Positions 31,961 to 44,757 of a DNA stretch of 64,000 nucleotides are shown one piece after another; position 1 is the stretch's first letter; the number at the start of each line of letters is the position of its first letter. The notes under the pieces are model-generated. The model was not told the origin of the DNA. It saw only the letters and a list, made by a program, of their open reading frames with translations, and made no database searches. The position numbers were made by a program, and so were the translations under genes. The DNA is from Klebsiella sp. RIT-PI-d (GTDB lineage: Bacteria > Pseudomonadota > Gammaproteobacteria > Enterobacterales > Enterobacteriaceae): the NCBI RefSeq assembly GCF_001187865.1, contig NZ_LGIT01000017.1, positions 186,001 through 250,000 of the forward strand, in the 5' to 3' direction.

Positions 31961-33685
31961 ATGGAGATGTTGTCAGGAGCCGAGATGGTCGTCCGATCGC
32001 TTATTGACCAGGGCGTAAAGCAGGTATTCGGTTATCCCGGAGGCGCGGTCCTCGATATCTATGATGCCCTGCATACCGTGGGTGGAATTGACCATGTACT
32101 GGTGCGTCACGAGCAGGCGGCAGTGCATATGGCGGATGGCCTCGCCCGGGCAACTGGGGAGGTGGGGGTGGTGCTGGTGACGTCCGGCCCGGGTGCAACC
32201 AACGCGATTACCGGTATCGCCACCGCCTATATGGATTCTATCCCGCTGGTCGTTCTCTCCGGCCAGGTAGCGTCATCGCTTATTGGCTATGATGCTTTCC
32301 AGGAATGCGACATGGTGGGCATCTCTCGTCCAGTGGTGAAACACAGCTTTCTGGTTAAGAAAGCGGAAGATATTCCGGGCGTATTGAAAAAAGCATTCTG
32401 GCTGGCCGCCAGCGGCCGTCCTGGACCGGTGGTGGTCGACCTGCCGAAAGATATCCTTAATACCGCAAATAAACATCCCTATCTCTGGCCTGACTCGGTC
32501 AGTATGCGTTCCTACAATCCGACCACCTCGGGGCATAAAGGCCAAATCAAGCGCGCGCTGCAAACGCTGATCGCCGCCCGTAAACCCGTAGTGTATGTGG
32601 GGGGCGGCGCGATAAACGCAGAATGTCATGCGCAGTTGCGTGTGCTGATTGAGAAACTCAATCTGCCGGTAGTCTCTTCGCTGATGGGCCTGGGGGCCTT
32701 TCCCGCGACTCATCGCCAGGCGCTGGGGATGTTGGGGATGCACGGGACCTATGAAGCTAATATGACGATGCATCATTCGGATTTAATCTTTGCCGTCGGC
32801 GTTCGTTTTGACGATCGTACGACCAATAATCTGGCGAAGTATTGTCCCAGTGCCACGGTGCTGCATATTGATATTGATCCAACCTCAATTTCGAAAACCG
32901 TGGCGGCAGATATTCCCATTGTCGGTGATGCTCGTCGCGTGCTGGAGCAAATGCTGGAACTGCTGGATCAGGAAACCGCCTCACAACCGCTTGATGAGAT
33001 CCGCGACTGGTGGCAGAACATTGAACAGTGGCGCGCCCGCCAGTGCCTGAAATATGACACGCAAAGCGAAAGCATCAAACCACAGGCGGTGATCGAAACC
33101 GTCTGGCGGTTGACCCACGGAGAGGCGTATGTCACCTCAGATGTGGGTCAACACCAGATGTTTGCCGCACTTTATTATCCGTTCGATAAACCGCGTCGCT
33201 GGATCAACTCCGGGGGGCTTGGCACCATGGGCTTTGGCCTTCCGGCAGCGCTGGGTGTCAAAATGGCGCTACCTGACGAAACCGTGATTTGCGTCACCGG
33301 CGACGGCAGCATCCAGATGAATATTCAGGAGCTGTCAACGGCGCTGCAATATGATGTGCCGGTACTGGTATTGAATCTGAACAACCGCTATCTCGGGATG
33401 GTAAAGCAGTGGCAGGATATGATCTATTCGGGCCGCCATTCGCAATCTTATATGCAATCGTTACCCGATTTTGTCCGTCTGGCAGAAGCCTACGGTCACG
33501 TCGGCATCCAGATAAACCATCCGCATGAGCTGGAGGCGAAGCTTGCAGAGGCGCTGGAGCAGGTGAAAAACCGTCGTCTGGTGTTTGTGGATGTCACTGT
33601 TGATGGCAGTGAGCACGTTTACCCGATGCAGATCCGCGGGGGAGCAATGGACGAAATGTGGCTGAGTAAAACGGAGAGGACCTGA
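31961..33685 (+). CDS. ilvI: Acetohydroxyacid synthase III large subunit
   Basis: IlvI is the catalytic, thiamine-diphosphate-dependent subunit of AHAS III, which makes acetolactate and acetohydroxybutyrate for branched-chain amino acids. The catalytic glutamate lies in [15 protein letters not shown] (about residue 48), and the TPP-binding motif [15 protein letters not shown] near residue 445. Length is 574 residues, as in E. coli. It is followed after 2 bp by ilvH. Lrp control is expected from family knowledge. Confidence 0.97.
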   Translation: MEMLSGAEMVVRSLIDQGVKQVFGYPGGAVLDIYDALHTVGGIDHVLVRHEQAAVHMADGLARATGEVGVVLVTSGPGATNAITGIATAYMDSIPLVVLSGQVASSLIGYDAFQECDMVGISRPVVKHSFLVKKAEDIPGVLKKAFWLAASGRPGPVVVDLPKDILNTANKHPYLWPDSVSMRSYNPTTSGHKGQIKRALQTLIAARKPVVYVGGGAINAECHAQLRVLIEKLNLPVVSSLMGLGAFPATHRQALGMLGMHGTYEANMTMHHSDLIFAVGVRFDDRTTNNLAKYCPSATVLHIDIDPTSISKTVAADIPIVGDARRVLEQMLELLDQETASQPLDEIRDWWQNIEQWRARQCLKYDTQSESIKPQAVIETVWRLTHGEAYVTSDVGQHQMFAALYYPFDKPRRWINSGGLGTMGFGLPAALGVKMALPDETVICVTGDGSIQMNIQELSTALQYDVPVLVLNLNNRYLGMVKQWQDMIYSGRHSQSYMQSLPDFVRLAEAYGHVGIQINHPHELEAKLAEALEQVKNRRLVFVDVTVDGSEHVYPMQIRGGAMDEMWLSKTERT

Positions 33686-33687
33686 TT

Positions 33688-34179
33688 ATGCGCCGGATAT
33701 TATCGGTTTTACTGGAAAACGAGTCTGGCGCACTGTCGCGCGTGATAGGCCTCTTTTCACAGCGTGGTTATAACATTGAAAGCCTGACCGTTGCGCCGAC
33801 GGACGATCCCACGTTATCGCGTATGACGATCCAGACCGTCGGCGATGAAAAGGTGATTGAGCAAATTGAAAAACAGCTCCACAAGCTGGTGGACGTTTTG
33901 CGCGTTAACGAACTGGGGCAGGGGCAGCACGTAGAGCGTGAAATCATGCTGGTGAAAGTCCAGGCCAGCGGTTACGGCCGCGAAGAAGTCAAACGTAATA
34001 CGGAGATATTTCGCGGACAGATTATTGACGTTACGCCCTCCATTTATACGGTGCAGCTGGCTGGCACCAGCGATAAACTGGATGCCTTTCTTGCTACTCT
34101 GCGTGATGTCGCGCGGATCGTAGAAGTCGCACGTTCAGGTATCGTCGGGCTTTCACGCGGCGATAAAATCATGCGTTAA
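33688..34179 (+). CDS. ilvH: Acetohydroxyacid synthase III regulatory subunit
   Basis: IlvH is the small subunit that activates IlvI and confers valine feedback inhibition. It has an N-terminal ACT domain ([29 protein letters not shown]) and a C-terminal ACT-like domain ending SRGDKIMR. Length is 163 residues. An intrinsic terminator begins 21 bp past the stop. Confidence 0.97.
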   Translation: MRRILSVLLENESGALSRVIGLFSQRGYNIESLTVAPTDDPTLSRMTIQTVGDEKVIEQIEKQLHKLVDVLRVNELGQGQHVEREIMLVKVQASGYGREEVKRNTEIFRGQIIDVTPSIYTVQLAGTSDKLDAFLATLRDVARIVEVARSGIVGLSRGDKIMR

Positions 34180-34200
34180 GGGTGAAAAGCGACATAATTA

Positions 34201-34233
34201 AAGCCCGACATGCGCAGGTCGGGCTTTTTTTTG
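34201..34233 (+). terminator. Terminator of ilvIH
   Basis: AAGCCCGAC (34201-34209) pairs with GTCGGGCTT (34218-34226), followed by a run of T to 34233. A classical intrinsic terminator separating ilvIH from cra. Confidence 0.9.
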
Positions 34234-34351
34234 TCAAAACCGGGACGAACGCATAGAAAACCGGTTGCCCATGTGATTATTCTGCGCATAGCATGTTAAG
34301 GATCTTAACCTTAAAAAGGTTATGGAGTATCTTTTCTCTTAAGGGGCAATT

Positions 34352-35356
34352 GTGAAACTGGATGAAATCGCCCGGCTTGCCGGCGTCTCACGGACTACCG
34401 CCAGCTATGTGATTAACGGTAAAGCGAAGCAGTACCGGGTCAGCGATAAAACCGTTGAAAAAGTCATGGCGGTCGTGCGTGAGCACAACTACCACCCGAA
34501 TGCGGTGGCGGCAGGGCTACGCGCAGGACGCACGCGCTCCATTGGTCTGGTGATCCCGGATCTGGAAAATACCAGCTACACCCGCATCGCTAACTACCTT
34601 GAACGCCAGGCGCGCCAACGCGGATATCAGCTGCTGATCGCCTGCTCGGAAGATCAGCCTGATAACGAAATGCGCTGTATTGAACACCTGCTTCAGCGTC
34701 AGGTTGATGCCATTATCGTTTCGACATCATTGCCGCCTGAACACCCTTTTTATCAGCGCTGGGCAAACGACACCTTTCCGATTGTTGCCCTGGATCGCGC
34801 TCTGGATCGTGAGCATTTCACCAGTGTTGTCGGCGCAGATCAGGATGATGCTGAAATGCTGGCCGCTGAGCTACGCACTTTCCCGGCGGAAACCGTACTT
34901 TATTTAGGCGCGCTGCCGGAGCTGTCGGTAAGCTTTCTGCGCGAGCAGGGGTTCCGTACTGCCTGGAAAGACGACCCGCGTGACGTTCATTATTTGTACG
35001 CCAACAGCTATGAACGGGAAGCCGCAGCGCAGCTGTTTGAGAAATGGCTGGAAACCCATCCGATGCCTCAGGCACTGTTCACTACCTCATTTGCGCTGCT
35101 GCAGGGTGTGATGGACGTGACCCTGCGCCGCGACGGTAAGCTGCCGTCCGATCTGGCTATCGCAACCTTTGGTGATAATGAACTGCTCGATTTCCTGCAG
35201 TGTCCTGTCCTGGCGGTTGCCCAGCGTCATCGTGACGTGGCAGAACGGGTGCTGGAAATTGTGCTGGCAAGCCTTGATGAGCCGCGTAAGCCAAAACCGG
35301 GGCTTAGCCGTATTCGTCGTAACCTCTATCGTCGCGGCGTGCTGAACCGGCGCTAA
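34352..35356 (+). CDS. cra: Catabolite repressor/activator Cra (FruR)
   Basis: Cra is a LacI-family regulator that represses glycolytic and activates gluconeogenic genes and responds to fructose 1-phosphate or fructose 1,6-bisphosphate. The N-terminal helix-turn-helix is [20 protein letters not shown], followed by the hinge near residue 60 and a periplasmic-binding-like effector domain. It has 334 residues. The start is GTG at 34352, as in E. coli, with AGGGG just upstream. Confidence 0.97.
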   Translation: MKLDEIARLAGVSRTTASYVINGKAKQYRVSDKTVEKVMAVVREHNYHPNAVAAGLRAGRTRSIGLVIPDLENTSYTRIANYLERQARQRGYQLLIACSEDQPDNEMRCIEHLLQRQVDAIIVSTSLPPEHPFYQRWANDTFPIVALDRALDREHFTSVVGADQDDAEMLAAELRTFPAETVLYLGALPELSVSFLREQGFRTAWKDDPRDVHYLYANSYEREAAAQLFEKWLETHPMPQALFTTSFALLQGVMDVTLRRDGKLPSDLAIATFGDNELLDFLQCPVLAVAQRHRDVAERVLEIVLASLDEPRKPKPGLSRIRRNLYRRGVLNRR

Positions 35357-35365
35357 CGCTATCCT

Positions 35366-35392
35366 GATCCAGCAGAATTATGCTGCTGGATC
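35366..35392. repeat. Hairpin downstream of cra
   Basis: GATCCAGCAG (35366-35375) pairs with CTGCTGGATC (35383-35392) around a 7-nt loop, 10 bp after the cra stop. No T run follows, so it may stabilise the mRNA end or act as a weak terminator. Confidence 0.55.
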
Positions 35393-35907
35393 GCACTATA
35401 GTTTACGATTATTGATTTTTAAGTCGTGCATTGCCCATTCTCATCCTCTGTTTTGCCTTCGGATAATTCCGTATTTTCGCCATCGTTGATTTATTTATGC
35501 TTTTACCTGAAACGAAAACGGGCGGGCTATTATCGACGTAATCAGTAAATTTCTATTTCTACTGTATTGTTTTGTTACATCCTGCGGCGCAATTCAGCTT
35601 CGTATTCACCCTCTGCCATAGCAGACGTACGAATACTGTGCGATGCGTACAACGTTGGACACGTTAATTACCAGGATGTGCTGTTAACAAAGATGATAAT
35701 GGCCTAAAATGCCGCTCGCGTCGCAAACTGACACTTTATATTTTTATTTGATGATCCCGATTTCTTTGCCGTGCAAAGAAAGGACCTCATTTTTTTCTTA
35801 CAAATATTCATAGCGTTAATTTGCCTCATGTATTGGCCGGTATTTAATCAATGCCAACATGTACTCCCTGAATCGGGTTTTTTACTTGTTCCGGTATTTT
35901 TGCTGGC
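35393..35907. other. Gap between cra and the mra promoter
   Basis: About 500 bp with no supported gene on either strand. A gap of similar size lies between fruR and mraZ in E. coli. I see only AT-rich stretches and no convincing RNA gene. Confidence 0.5.
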
Positions 35908-35937
35908 TTGACAAGCTTTTCCTCCGCTCCGTAAACT
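35908..35937 (+). promoter_or_regulatory. Pmra, main promoter of the division/cell-wall cluster
   Basis: TTGACA (35908-35913) and TAAACT (35932-35937) are separated by 18 bp, about 50 bp ahead of mraZ. In E. coli the equivalent promoter drives transcription from mraZ into the fts and mur genes. Confidence 0.8.
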
Positions 35938-35945
35938 GCCCGTGG

Positions 35946-35970
35946 TGGGAATTTGTGGGATAAAGTGGCG
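35946..35970 (+). promoter_or_regulatory. MraZ operator (TGGGN repeats)
   Basis: TGGGA (35946-35950), TGGGA (35956-35960) and TGGCG (35966-35970) repeat with a 10-bp period between Pmra and the mraZ start. Such repeats are the known MraZ binding site, so mraZ autorepression is expected. Confidence 0.82.
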
Positions 35971-35986
35971 AAAGAGGTGAGCGGGC

Positions 35987-36445
35987 ATGTTCCGTGGTGC
36001 GGCACAGGTCAATCTGGACAGCAAAGGGCGGTTATCCGTACCGACCCGGTATCGGGAAATGCTGATTGAAAGCGCCTCCGGTCAAATGGTGTGTACTATT
36101 GATCTCCACCATCCTTGCCTGCTGCTTTACCCGTTGCCTGAATGGGAAATTATCGAGCGTAAATTGTCGCGCTTGTCGGGCATGAATCCCCTTGAGCGCC
36201 GCGTGCAGCGTTTGCTTTTGGGACACGCCAGCGAATGTCAGATGGACAACGCTGGCCGTTTATTGATAGCGCCGGTTTTACGGCAGCACGCCGGACTGAC
36301 CAAAGAAGTGATGCTGGTTGGACAGTTCAACAAGTTTGAGCTGTGGGACGAAACGGCCTGGTATCAACGTGTCAGGGAAGATATCGACGCTGAGCAGTCC
36401 GCTACCGGAGAGCTATCGGAGCGGTTGCAGGACTTATCTTTATAA
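35987..36445 (+). CDS. mraZ: Transcriptional regulator MraZ
   Basis: MraZ is a small DNA-binding protein of the AbrB-like SpoVT fold that represses its own operon; RsmH counteracts it. Two MraZ repeats are visible, starting [22 protein letters not shown] and [22 protein letters not shown], each with the DxxGRxxxP signature. It has 152 residues and is the first gene of the dcw cluster, preceded by its own operator. Confidence 0.96.
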   Translation: MFRGAAQVNLDSKGRLSVPTRYREMLIESASGQMVCTIDLHHPCLLLYPLPEWEIIERKLSRLSGMNPLERRVQRLLLGHASECQMDNAGRLLIAPVLRQHAGLTKEVMLVGQFNKFELWDETAWYQRVREDIDAEQSATGELSERLQDLSL

Positions 36446-36447
36446 AA

Positions 36448-37389
36448 ATGATGGAAAATTTTAAACACAAAACGGTTCTGCTGGATGAGGCCGTTAACGG
36501 CCTGAATATTCGTCCGGATGGTATTTATATTGATGGCACCTTTGGGCGCGGTGGACACTCACGTCTGATCCTCGGGCAACTCGGCCCCCAGGGACGTCTG
36601 ATCGCTATCGATCGCGATCCTGAAGCCATTGCTGTGGCTCAGACTTTCAACGATCCTCGTTTCTCTATTGTTCATGGACCTTTCTCCGCGCTGGCGGATT
36701 ATGTGCGTGAACGCGATCTTATCGGCAAAATCGACGGTATTCTCCTCGATCTCGGCGTCTCTTCGCCGCAGCTTGACGATGCTGAACGTGGTTTTTCTTT
36801 TATGCGTGACGGCCCGCTGGACATGCGTATGGATCCCACGCGTGGGCAATCCGCCGCCGAATGGCTGCTGAAAGCGGAAGAAGCTGATATCACCTGGGTG
36901 TTGAAAACCTTTGGTGAAGAGCGATTCGCTAAACGTATCGCCCGCGCTATTGTCGAGCGTAATCGTATTGAACCGATGACCCGCACCAAAGCTCTGGCTG
37001 AAGTGGTGGCCGCTGCAACACCGGTAAAAGATAAGTTTAAACATCCCGCTACTCGTACTTTCCAGGCCGTGCGCATTTGGGTAAACAGCGAACTGGAAGA
37101 GATTGAGCAGGCGCTGAAAAGCTCCATTGAGGTGCTGGCCCCGGGCGGTCGTCTCTCTATTATCAGTTTCCACTCGCTGGAAGACCGTATTGTTAAACGC
37201 TTTATGCGTGAGCAAAGCCGTGGACCGCAGGTGCCGCACGGGTTACCGATGACCGAAGCGCAGCTCAGCAAGCTGGGCGGGCGACAGCTTCGGGCGCTGG
37301 GTAAGCTGATGCCGGGCGATGAAGAAGTGGCTGAGAATCCACGCGCCCGCAGCTCCGTATTGCGTATTGCGGAAAGGACTGACGCATGA
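36448..37389 (+). CDS. rsmH: 16S rRNA m4C1402 methyltransferase RsmH (MraW)
   Basis: RsmH methylates N4 of C1402 in 16S rRNA using S-adenosylmethionine. The SAM-binding region is [16 protein letters not shown] and AIDRDPEAI; other family segments are [20 protein letters not shown] and the C-terminal [14 protein letters not shown]. It has 313 residues. It starts 2 bp after mraZ and overlaps ftsL by 4 bp (ATGA). Confidence 0.97.
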   Translation: MMENFKHKTVLLDEAVNGLNIRPDGIYIDGTFGRGGHSRLILGQLGPQGRLIAIDRDPEAIAVAQTFNDPRFSIVHGPFSALADYVRERDLIGKIDGILLDLGVSSPQLDDAERGFSFMRDGPLDMRMDPTRGQSAAEWLLKAEEADITWVLKTFGEERFAKRIARAIVERNRIEPMTRTKALAEVVAAATPVKDKFKHPATRTFQAVRIWVNSELEEIEQALKSSIEVLAPGGRLSIISFHSLEDRIVKRFMREQSRGPQVPHGLPMTEAQLSKLGGRQLRALGKLMPGDEEVAENPRARSSVLRIAERTDA

Positions 37390-37751
37390 TCGCCAGAGTG
37401 ACAGAAGCCTTAGACAAAATTAAAGGCTCCATGGTCAGCAAAGAGCGTCATGCCCTGCCAGGCGTTATTGGCAACGACCTTTTGCGCTTTGGCAAACTGC
37501 CACTCTGTCTTTTTGTTTGCATCATTATCTCGGCGGTGACCGTCGTGACAACCGCGCACCATACGCGTTTGCTGACGGCACAGCGCGAGCAAATGGTGGT
37601 AGAGCGTGACGCACTCGACATTGAATGGCGTAACCTGATCCTCGAAGAAAATGCCCTTGGCGATCACAGCCGGGTAGAGCGGATCGCAACGGATAAGCTG
37701 CAAATGCAGCATGTCGATCCTTCGCAAGAAAATATCGTGGTACAGAAATAA
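37386..37751 (+). CDS. ftsL: Cell division protein FtsL
   Basis: FtsL is a bitopic inner-membrane protein that forms the FtsQLB complex and activates FtsWI. It has a cytoplasmic N-terminus, one membrane segment (about residues 38-57, [20 protein letters not shown]) and a periplasmic leucine-zipper-like coiled coil. It has 121 residues. It overlaps rsmH by 4 bp and ends 15 bp before ftsI. Confidence 0.95.
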   Translation: MIARVTEALDKIKGSMVSKERHALPGVIGNDLLRFGKLPLCLFVCIIISAVTVVTTAHHTRLLTAQREQMVVERDALDIEWRNLILEENALGDHSRVERIATDKLQMQHVDPSQENIVVQK

Positions 37752-37766
37752 GGACCAATGTAACGC

Positions 37767-39533
37767 ATGAAAGCAGCGGCTAAGACGCTTAAGTTAAAAC
37801 GCCCGGACGAACCAGCCAACTTTATCAGTTGGCGTTTTGCGTTGTTATGCGGCTGCATTTTGGTTGCGCTGGCCTTCCTGCTTGGACGCGTGGCATGGCT
37901 ACAGGTTATCGCTCCGGATATGCTGGTGCGCCAGGGCGACTTACGCTCACTGCGCGTCCAGGAAGTCTCCACCTCTCGCGGCATGATCACCGATCGCTCC
38001 GGCCGGCCTCTGGCCGTTAGCGTGCCGGTGAAAGCCGTGTGGGCCGATCCTAAAGAGCTGCATGATGCGGGCGGCATTACCCTTGATGGCCGCTGGAAAG
38101 CGTTATCCGATGCGCTAAAAATGCCCCTCGATCAGCTTTCCGCCCGGGTAAAAGCCAATCCCAAAGGCCGCTTTATTTATCTCGCTCGTCAGGTCAATCC
38201 GGATCTGGGCGATTACATCAAAAAACTCAAACTGCCGGGCATTCATCTGCGGGAAGAGTCGCGCCGTTACTATCCTTCCGGCGAAGTGACCGCGCATCTG
38301 ATTGGTTTTACCAATATTGATAGTCAGGGCATTGAGGGCGTTGAAAGCAGCTTTGATAAATGGCTGACCGGCCAGCCTGGCGAACGTGTGGTGCGTAAAG
38401 ATCGCTACGGTCGGGTCATTGAAGATATCTCGTCTACCGACAGCCAAGCCGCGCATAACCTGGCGCTGAGTATTGATGAGCGCTTGCAGGCGCTGGTCTA
38501 TCGTGAGCTGAATAATGCCGTGGCCTTTAACAAAGCCGAGTCCGGCAGTGCGGTACTGGTGGATGTAAACACTGGTGAAGTGCTGGCGATGGCGAACAGT
38601 CCCTCTTATAACCCAAACAACCTGAGCGGAACGGCCAAGGATGTGATGCGTAACCGCACCATTACTGACGTATTCGAGCCGGGGTCCACCGTGAAGCCGA
38701 TGGTGGTGATGACCGCGCTACAGCGCGGGGTCGTACGTGAAAATAGCGTGCTGAATACTGTTCCATACCGCGTGAATGGCCATGAAATTAAAGACGTCGC
38801 GCGCTATAGCGAACTGACTCTCACCGGAGTCTTACAGAAGTCGAGTAACGTCGGTGTTTCCAAGCTGGCGTTAGCGATGCCCTCCTCAGCGTTAGTAGAT
38901 ACTTACTCACGTTTTGGACTGGGAAAAGCGACCAATTTGGGGTTGGTCGGGGAACGCAGTGGCTTATATCCTCAAAAACAACGGTGGTCTGACATAGAGA
39001 GGGCCACCTTCTCTTTCGGCTACGGGCTAATGGTAACCCCGTTACAGTTAGCGCGTGTCTACGCAACTATCGGCAGCTATGGCGTCTATCGTCCGCTGTC
39101 GATCACAAAAGTTGATCCTCCGGTTCCCGGTGAACGTATCTTCCCGGAAGCCACCGTGCGCACCGTCGTTCATATGATGGAAAGCGTGGCATTGCCCGGC
39201 GGCGGCGGGGTGAAAGCGGCGATTAAAGGCTACCGTATCGCAATTAAAACCGGTACGGCGAAAAAAGTCGGACCCGACGGCCGCTATATCAACAAATACA
39301 TTGCTTACACCGCGGGCGTCGCGCCAGCCAGCCAGCCGCGTTTTGCGCTGGTGGTAGTCATTAATGACCCGCAGGCAGGTAAATACTACGGCGGTGCCGT
39401 CTCCGCGCCGGTGTTTGGTGCCATCATGGGCGGCGTACTGCGTACCATGAACATTGAACCGGATGCGCTGGCGACGGGCGAACAAAATGATTTTGTAACT
39501 AATCAAGGCGAGGGTACAGGTGGCAGATCGTAA
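37767..39533 (+). CDS. ftsI: Septal peptidoglycan transpeptidase FtsI (PBP3)
   Basis: FtsI is the penicillin-binding protein 3 transpeptidase that crosslinks septal peptidoglycan together with FtsW. A single N-terminal membrane anchor (about residues 25-43) is followed by a pedestal domain and a transpeptidase domain with SxxK in PGSTVKPM (Ser about 307), SSN in QKSSNVGVS and KTG in AIKTGTAKK. It has 588 residues; the C-terminal few are normally removed by Prc. It overlaps murE by 14 bp. Confidence 0.97.
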   Translation: MKAAAKTLKLKRPDEPANFISWRFALLCGCILVALAFLLGRVAWLQVIAPDMLVRQGDLRSLRVQEVSTSRGMITDRSGRPLAVSVPVKAVWADPKELHDAGGITLDGRWKALSDALKMPLDQLSARVKANPKGRFIYLARQVNPDLGDYIKKLKLPGIHLREESRRYYPSGEVTAHLIGFTNIDSQGIEGVESSFDKWLTGQPGERVVRKDRYGRVIEDISSTDSQAAHNLALSIDERLQALVYRELNNAVAFNKAESGSAVLVDVNTGEVLAMANSPSYNPNNLSGTAKDVMRNRTITDVFEPGSTVKPMVVMTALQRGVVRENSVLNTVPYRVNGHEIKDVARYSELTLTGVLQKSSNVGVSKLALAMPSSALVDTYSRFGLGKATNLGLVGERSGLYPQKQRWSDIERATFSFGYGLMVTPLQLARVYATIGSYGVYRPLSITKVDPPVPGERIFPEATVRTVVHMMESVALPGGGGVKAAIKGYRIAIKTGTAKKVGPDGRYINKYIAYTAGVAPASQPRFALVVVINDPQAGKYYGGAVSAPVFGAIMGGVLRTMNIEPDALATGEQNDFVTNQGEGTGGRS

Positions 39534-41007
39534 TTTGCGCGACCTTCTTGCTCCGTGGGTAGCCGGACTACCTGCGCGGGCGCTGCGTGAGATGACACTC
39601 GACAGCCGCACGGCGGCATCGGGCGATCTTTTTGTGGCGGTATCAGGTCATCAGGCGGACGGGCGTCGATATATCCCGCAGGCGATAGCGCAAGGTGTGG
39701 CTGCCATTATTGCAGAGGCAAAAGGTGAGGCAACCGATGGTGAAGTGCGTGAAATGCACGGCATCCCCGTTGTCTACCTTAGCCAGCTTAACGAACGTCT
39801 TTCTGCACTGGCCGGGCGTTTTTATCATCAGCCTTCCGAACAGCTGCGTCTGGTCGGCGTAACCGGCACCAACGGTAAAACCACGACCACACAACTGCTG
39901 GCGCAGTGGAGCCAGTTGCTGGGCGAAACCAGCGCGGTGATGGGGACTGTCGGCAATGGTTTACTTGGTAACGTCAGCCCGACGGAAAACACTACCGGCT
40001 CTGCTGTTGATGTTCAGCAGGTGCTGGCAAATCTGGTCGGGCAGGGCGCGACCTTTGCCGGAATGGAGGTTTCTTCACACGGGCTGGTGCAACACCGGGT
40101 GTCGGCACTGAAATTTTCGGCTTCTGTTTTTACTAATTTAAGCCGCGATCATCTCGATTATCACGGCGATATGGAGCATTACGAAGCCGCTAAATGGCTC
40201 CTGTATTCGACCCATCACTTCGGACAGGCCATCGTCAATGCCGATGATGAAGTCGGACGCCGCTGGCTGACGAAACTGCCGGACGCCGTTGCGGTGTCAA
40301 TGGCCGATCACATCAACCCTGACTGTCATGGCCGCTGGCTTAAAGCCGTGGACGTCCATTATCACGACAGAGGGGCAACGATCCGTTTTGCCTCTTCATG
40401 GGGTGAAGGTGAAATCGAAAGCCGCCTGATGGGCGAGTTTAATGTCAGTAACCTGCTTCTGGCGCTGGCGACTCTCCTGGCGCTGGGATATCTCCTTAGC
40501 GACCTGCTGAACACCGCCGCGCGCCTCCAACCGGTATGCGGGCGCATGGAAGTATTCAGCGCGCCGGGTAAACCGACGGTAGTCGTCGATTATGCTCACA
40601 CGCCGGATGCACTGGAAAAAGCGCTGGCGGCCGCACGCCTGCACTGTAAGGGGACGCTATGGTGCGTCTTCGGCTGCGGCGGCGATCGCGATAAAGGAAA
40701 GCGTCCGCTGATGGGCGCCATTGCCGAGCAGTTCGCGGATATCCCGCTAGTAACCGATGATAATCCGCGTACTGAAGAGCCGCAGGCCATCATTAACGAC
40801 ATTCTTGCCGGAATGCTTGATGCCGGTCGGGCGAAAGTGATGGAAGGGCGCGCTCAGGCTGTGACCCACGCCATCATGCAGGCGAAAGAAAATGATGTCG
40901 TCCTGCTGGCGGGCAAAGGTCACGAAGATTATCAAATCGTCGGCAACCGTCGTCTGGACTACTCCGACCGCGTTACCGCAGCACGTCTGCTGGGAGTTAT
41001 TGCATGA
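39520..41007 (+). CDS. murE: UDP-MurNAc-tripeptide synthetase MurE
   Basis: MurE adds meso-diaminopimelate to UDP-MurNAc-L-Ala-D-Glu in the cytoplasm. The ATP site is [11 protein letters not shown] (about residues 111-121). The Dap-recognition motif DNPR appears in [10 protein letters not shown], so diaminopimelate rather than lysine is the substrate. It has 495 residues. The start is GTG at 39520, inside the end of ftsI, as in E. coli. Confidence 0.97.
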   Translation: MADRNLRDLLAPWVAGLPARALREMTLDSRTAASGDLFVAVSGHQADGRRYIPQAIAQGVAAIIAEAKGEATDGEVREMHGIPVVYLSQLNERLSALAGRFYHQPSEQLRLVGVTGTNGKTTTTQLLAQWSQLLGETSAVMGTVGNGLLGNVSPTENTTGSAVDVQQVLANLVGQGATFAGMEVSSHGLVQHRVSALKFSASVFTNLSRDHLDYHGDMEHYEAAKWLLYSTHHFGQAIVNADDEVGRRWLTKLPDAVAVSMADHINPDCHGRWLKAVDVHYHDRGATIRFASSWGEGEIESRLMGEFNVSNLLLALATLLALGYLLSDLLNTAARLQPVCGRMEVFSAPGKPTVVVDYAHTPDALEKALAAARLHCKGTLWCVFGCGGDRDKGKRPLMGAIAEQFADIPLVTDDNPRTEEPQAIINDILAGMLDAGRAKVMEGRAQAVTHAIMQAKENDVVLLAGKGHEDYQIVGNRRLDYSDRVTAARLLGVIA

Positions 41008-42355
41008 TCCGGGTAACGCTAAGTCAGCTGGCTTCGGTTCTGAAAGGCAACTTACTGGGTAATGATCTGACCATTGATGCCGTTACCACCGACACCCGCG
41101 CGATTACGCCGGGCTGCCTGTTTGTGGCGCTAAAAGGCGAACGCTTTGACGCGCACGACTTTGCCGCCAAAGCAAAAGAGAGCGGAGCAGGGGCGCTGCT
41201 GGTCAGCCGCGCGCTGGACATCGATCTGCCGCAAGTCGTGGTTAGCGATACCCGTCGCGCCTTTGGCGAGCTGGCCGCATGGGTACGCCAGCAGGTGCCA
41301 ACGCGCGTCGTGGCGCTAACCGGTTCATCCGGCAAAACCTCGGTCAAAGAGATGACGGCGGCGATCCTCAGCGAGTGCGGCAATACCCTCTATACCGCCG
41401 GAAACCTGAATAATGACATCGGCGTGCCGATGACGTTGCTGCGTCTCACCGCTGAACACCAGTATGCCGTCATTGAGCTTGGTGCTAACCACCAGGGGGA
41501 AATCGCCTGGACTACCGGACTTACCCGGCCAGAAGCCGCGCTGGTTAACAATCTGGCCGCCGCGCATCTGGAAGGTTTTGGTTCGCTGGCAGGCGTGGCA
41601 AAAGCGAAAGGCGAAATTTACACCGGCCTGCCGATTGACGGCATTGCCATTATGAATGCCGATAATAACGACTGGCTCAACTGGCAGACGATCATTGGCG
41701 ATCGCAAAGTGTGGCGCTTTTCGCCAAATGCTGCCACCAGTGACTTCACCGCAACCAATATCCACGTGACCTCACACGGCACAGAATTCACGCTGCAAAC
41801 CCCCGTCGGCAGTATCGACGTGCTGCTGCCGCTTCCGGGACGTCATAACATCGCTAATGCGCTGGCGGCAGCGGCACTGTCGATGGCGGTGGGGGCGGGC
41901 TTAGCCGCGGTTAAAGAAGGTCTGGCGAAATTACAGGCCGTACCGGGACGTCTTTTCCCGGTCCAGCTGGCGGAAAACCAGCTTCTGCTCGACGATACCT
42001 ACAACGCTAATGTGGGGTCCATGACCGCCGCCGCCCAGGTGCTGGCGGACATGCCCGGTTACCGCGTGATGGTAGTGGGCGACATGGCCGAACTCGGCGA
42101 CGAAAGCGAAGCCTGTCATATTCAGGTGGGCGAAGCGGCGAAGGCGGCAGGGGTCGATCGGGTGATCAGCGTGGGCAAACAAAGCCAGGCGCTCGGTGAG
42201 GCCAGCGGGGTGGGTGAGCATTTCACCGACAAGCAGGCGCTGATCGCCCGCCTGAAAGAACTGATTGCAGAAAAACAGATTATTACCCTTTTGGTTAAGG
42301 GTTCACGCAGTGCCGCCATGGAAGAGGTGGTACATGCTTTACAGGAGAATGGGAC

Positions 42356-42362
<7 letters not shown>
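41004..42362 (+). CDS. murF: UDP-MurNAc-pentapeptide synthetase MurF
   Basis: MurF ligates D-Ala-D-Ala to the UDP-MurNAc-tripeptide, finishing the cytoplasmic pentapeptide. The ATP site is [14 protein letters not shown] (about residues 105-118); [11 protein letters not shown] and [11 protein letters not shown] are family segments. It has 452 residues. It overlaps murE by 4 bp and mraY by 7 bp. Confidence 0.97.
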
Positions 42363-43438
<1,076 letters not shown>

Positions 43439-43440
43439 TC

Positions 43441-44757
43441 ATGGCAGATTACCAGGATAAAAAAGTGGTCATTATCGGCCTCGGGCTAACCGGGCTGTCG
43501 TGTGTAGATTTCTTTATAGCGCGTGGCGTCACGCCGCGCGTAATGGACACGCGTGTTGCTCCGTCCGGGCTGGATAAGCTGCCGGAAGGTGTCGAAAGCC
43601 ATCTGGGTGGGCTGAATGACGACTGGCTGCTGGCCGCAGATCTCATTGTTGCCAGCCCTGGTATTGCCCTTGCGCATCCCTCACTCAGCGCAGCGGCTGA
43701 GGCCGGGGTAGAAATTGTCGGCGATATCGAACTGTTTTGCCGCGAAGCCCAGGCTCCGGTCATCGCCATTACCGGTTCAAACGGTAAAAGCACCGTCACC
43801 ACGCTGGTAGGTGAGATGGCGAAAGCCGCAGGCGTTAATGTCGGAGTAGGTGGCAACATTGGTCTGCCTGCGCTGATGCTGCTGGACCCGGCACGTGAGC
43901 TGTACGTTCTGGAGCTATCGAGCTTTCAGCTGGAAACCACATCCAGTCTGAAAGCCGCAGCGGCGACGATCCTTAACGTGACCGAAGATCATATGGATCG
44001 CTATCCGCTGGGGCTGCAACAGTATCGGGCAGCCAAGCTGAAAGTCTATGAAAACGCTGTGGTCTGCGTCGTTAACGCCGACGATGCGCTGACGATGCCC
44101 ATCCGCGGTGCCGATGCGCGCTGTGTGAGTTTTGGTGTTGACGTCGGTGATTATCATCTTAACCGCCAGCAGGGCGAGGTCTGGCTGCGCGTGAAAGGTG
44201 AGAAAGTACTGAATGTAGCGGAAATGCCACTCACCGGGCAGCATAACTACACCAACGCCCTGGCCGCGCTGGCGCTGGCCGATGCTGTTAATCTTCCGCG
44301 AGCCAGCAGCCTGAAAGCACTGACTACCTTCACCGGCCTGGCGCACCGTTTCCAAATCGCGCTGGTGCATAACGATGTGCGCTGGATCAACGATTCTAAA
44401 GCCACCAATGTGGGCAGTACGGAAGCGGCGCTTAACGGGTTGCAGGTGAAAGGTACATTGCATCTGCTGTTAGGTGGCGACGGAAAATCAGCCGATTTCT
44501 CCTCTCTGAAGCGCTATCTCAACGGTGAGAATATCCGCCTGTGGTGTTTTGGTCGTGACGGCGCGGAACTGGCAGAATTACGTCCTGACATCGCCGAACA
44601 AACCGAAACGATGGAGCAGGCGATGCGCCTTATTGCTGCGCAGGTTAAGCCTGGGGACATGGTATTACTGTCGCCCGCCTGTGCCAGCCTCGATCAGTTT
44701 AAAAATTTCGAACAACGGGGCGATATCTTTACCCGCCTGGCGAAGGAGCTTGGTTAA
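43441..44757 (+). CDS. murD: UDP-MurNAc-L-alanine:D-glutamate ligase MurD
   Basis: MurD adds D-glutamate to UDP-MurNAc-L-Ala. The N-terminal UMP-binding domain has [15 protein letters not shown], the ATP site is [13 protein letters not shown] (about residues 109-121), and the C-terminal domain has [15 protein letters not shown]. It has 438 residues. Its stop overlaps the ftsW start by one base. Confidence 0.97.
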   Translation: MADYQDKKVVIIGLGLTGLSCVDFFIARGVTPRVMDTRVAPSGLDKLPEGVESHLGGLNDDWLLAADLIVASPGIALAHPSLSAAAEAGVEIVGDIELFCREAQAPVIAITGSNGKSTVTTLVGEMAKAAGVNVGVGGNIGLPALMLLDPARELYVLELSSFQLETTSSLKAAAATILNVTEDHMDRYPLGLQQYRAAKLKVYENAVVCVVNADDALTMPIRGADARCVSFGVDVGDYHLNRQQGEVWLRVKGEKVLNVAEMPLTGQHNYTNALAALALADAVNLPRASSLKALTTFTGLAHRFQIALVHNDVRWINDSKATNVGSTEAALNGLQVKGTLHLLLGGDGKSADFSSLKRYLNGENIRLWCFGRDGAELAELRPDIAEQTETMEQAMRLIAAQVKPGDMVLLSPACASLDQFKNFEQRGDIFTRLAKELG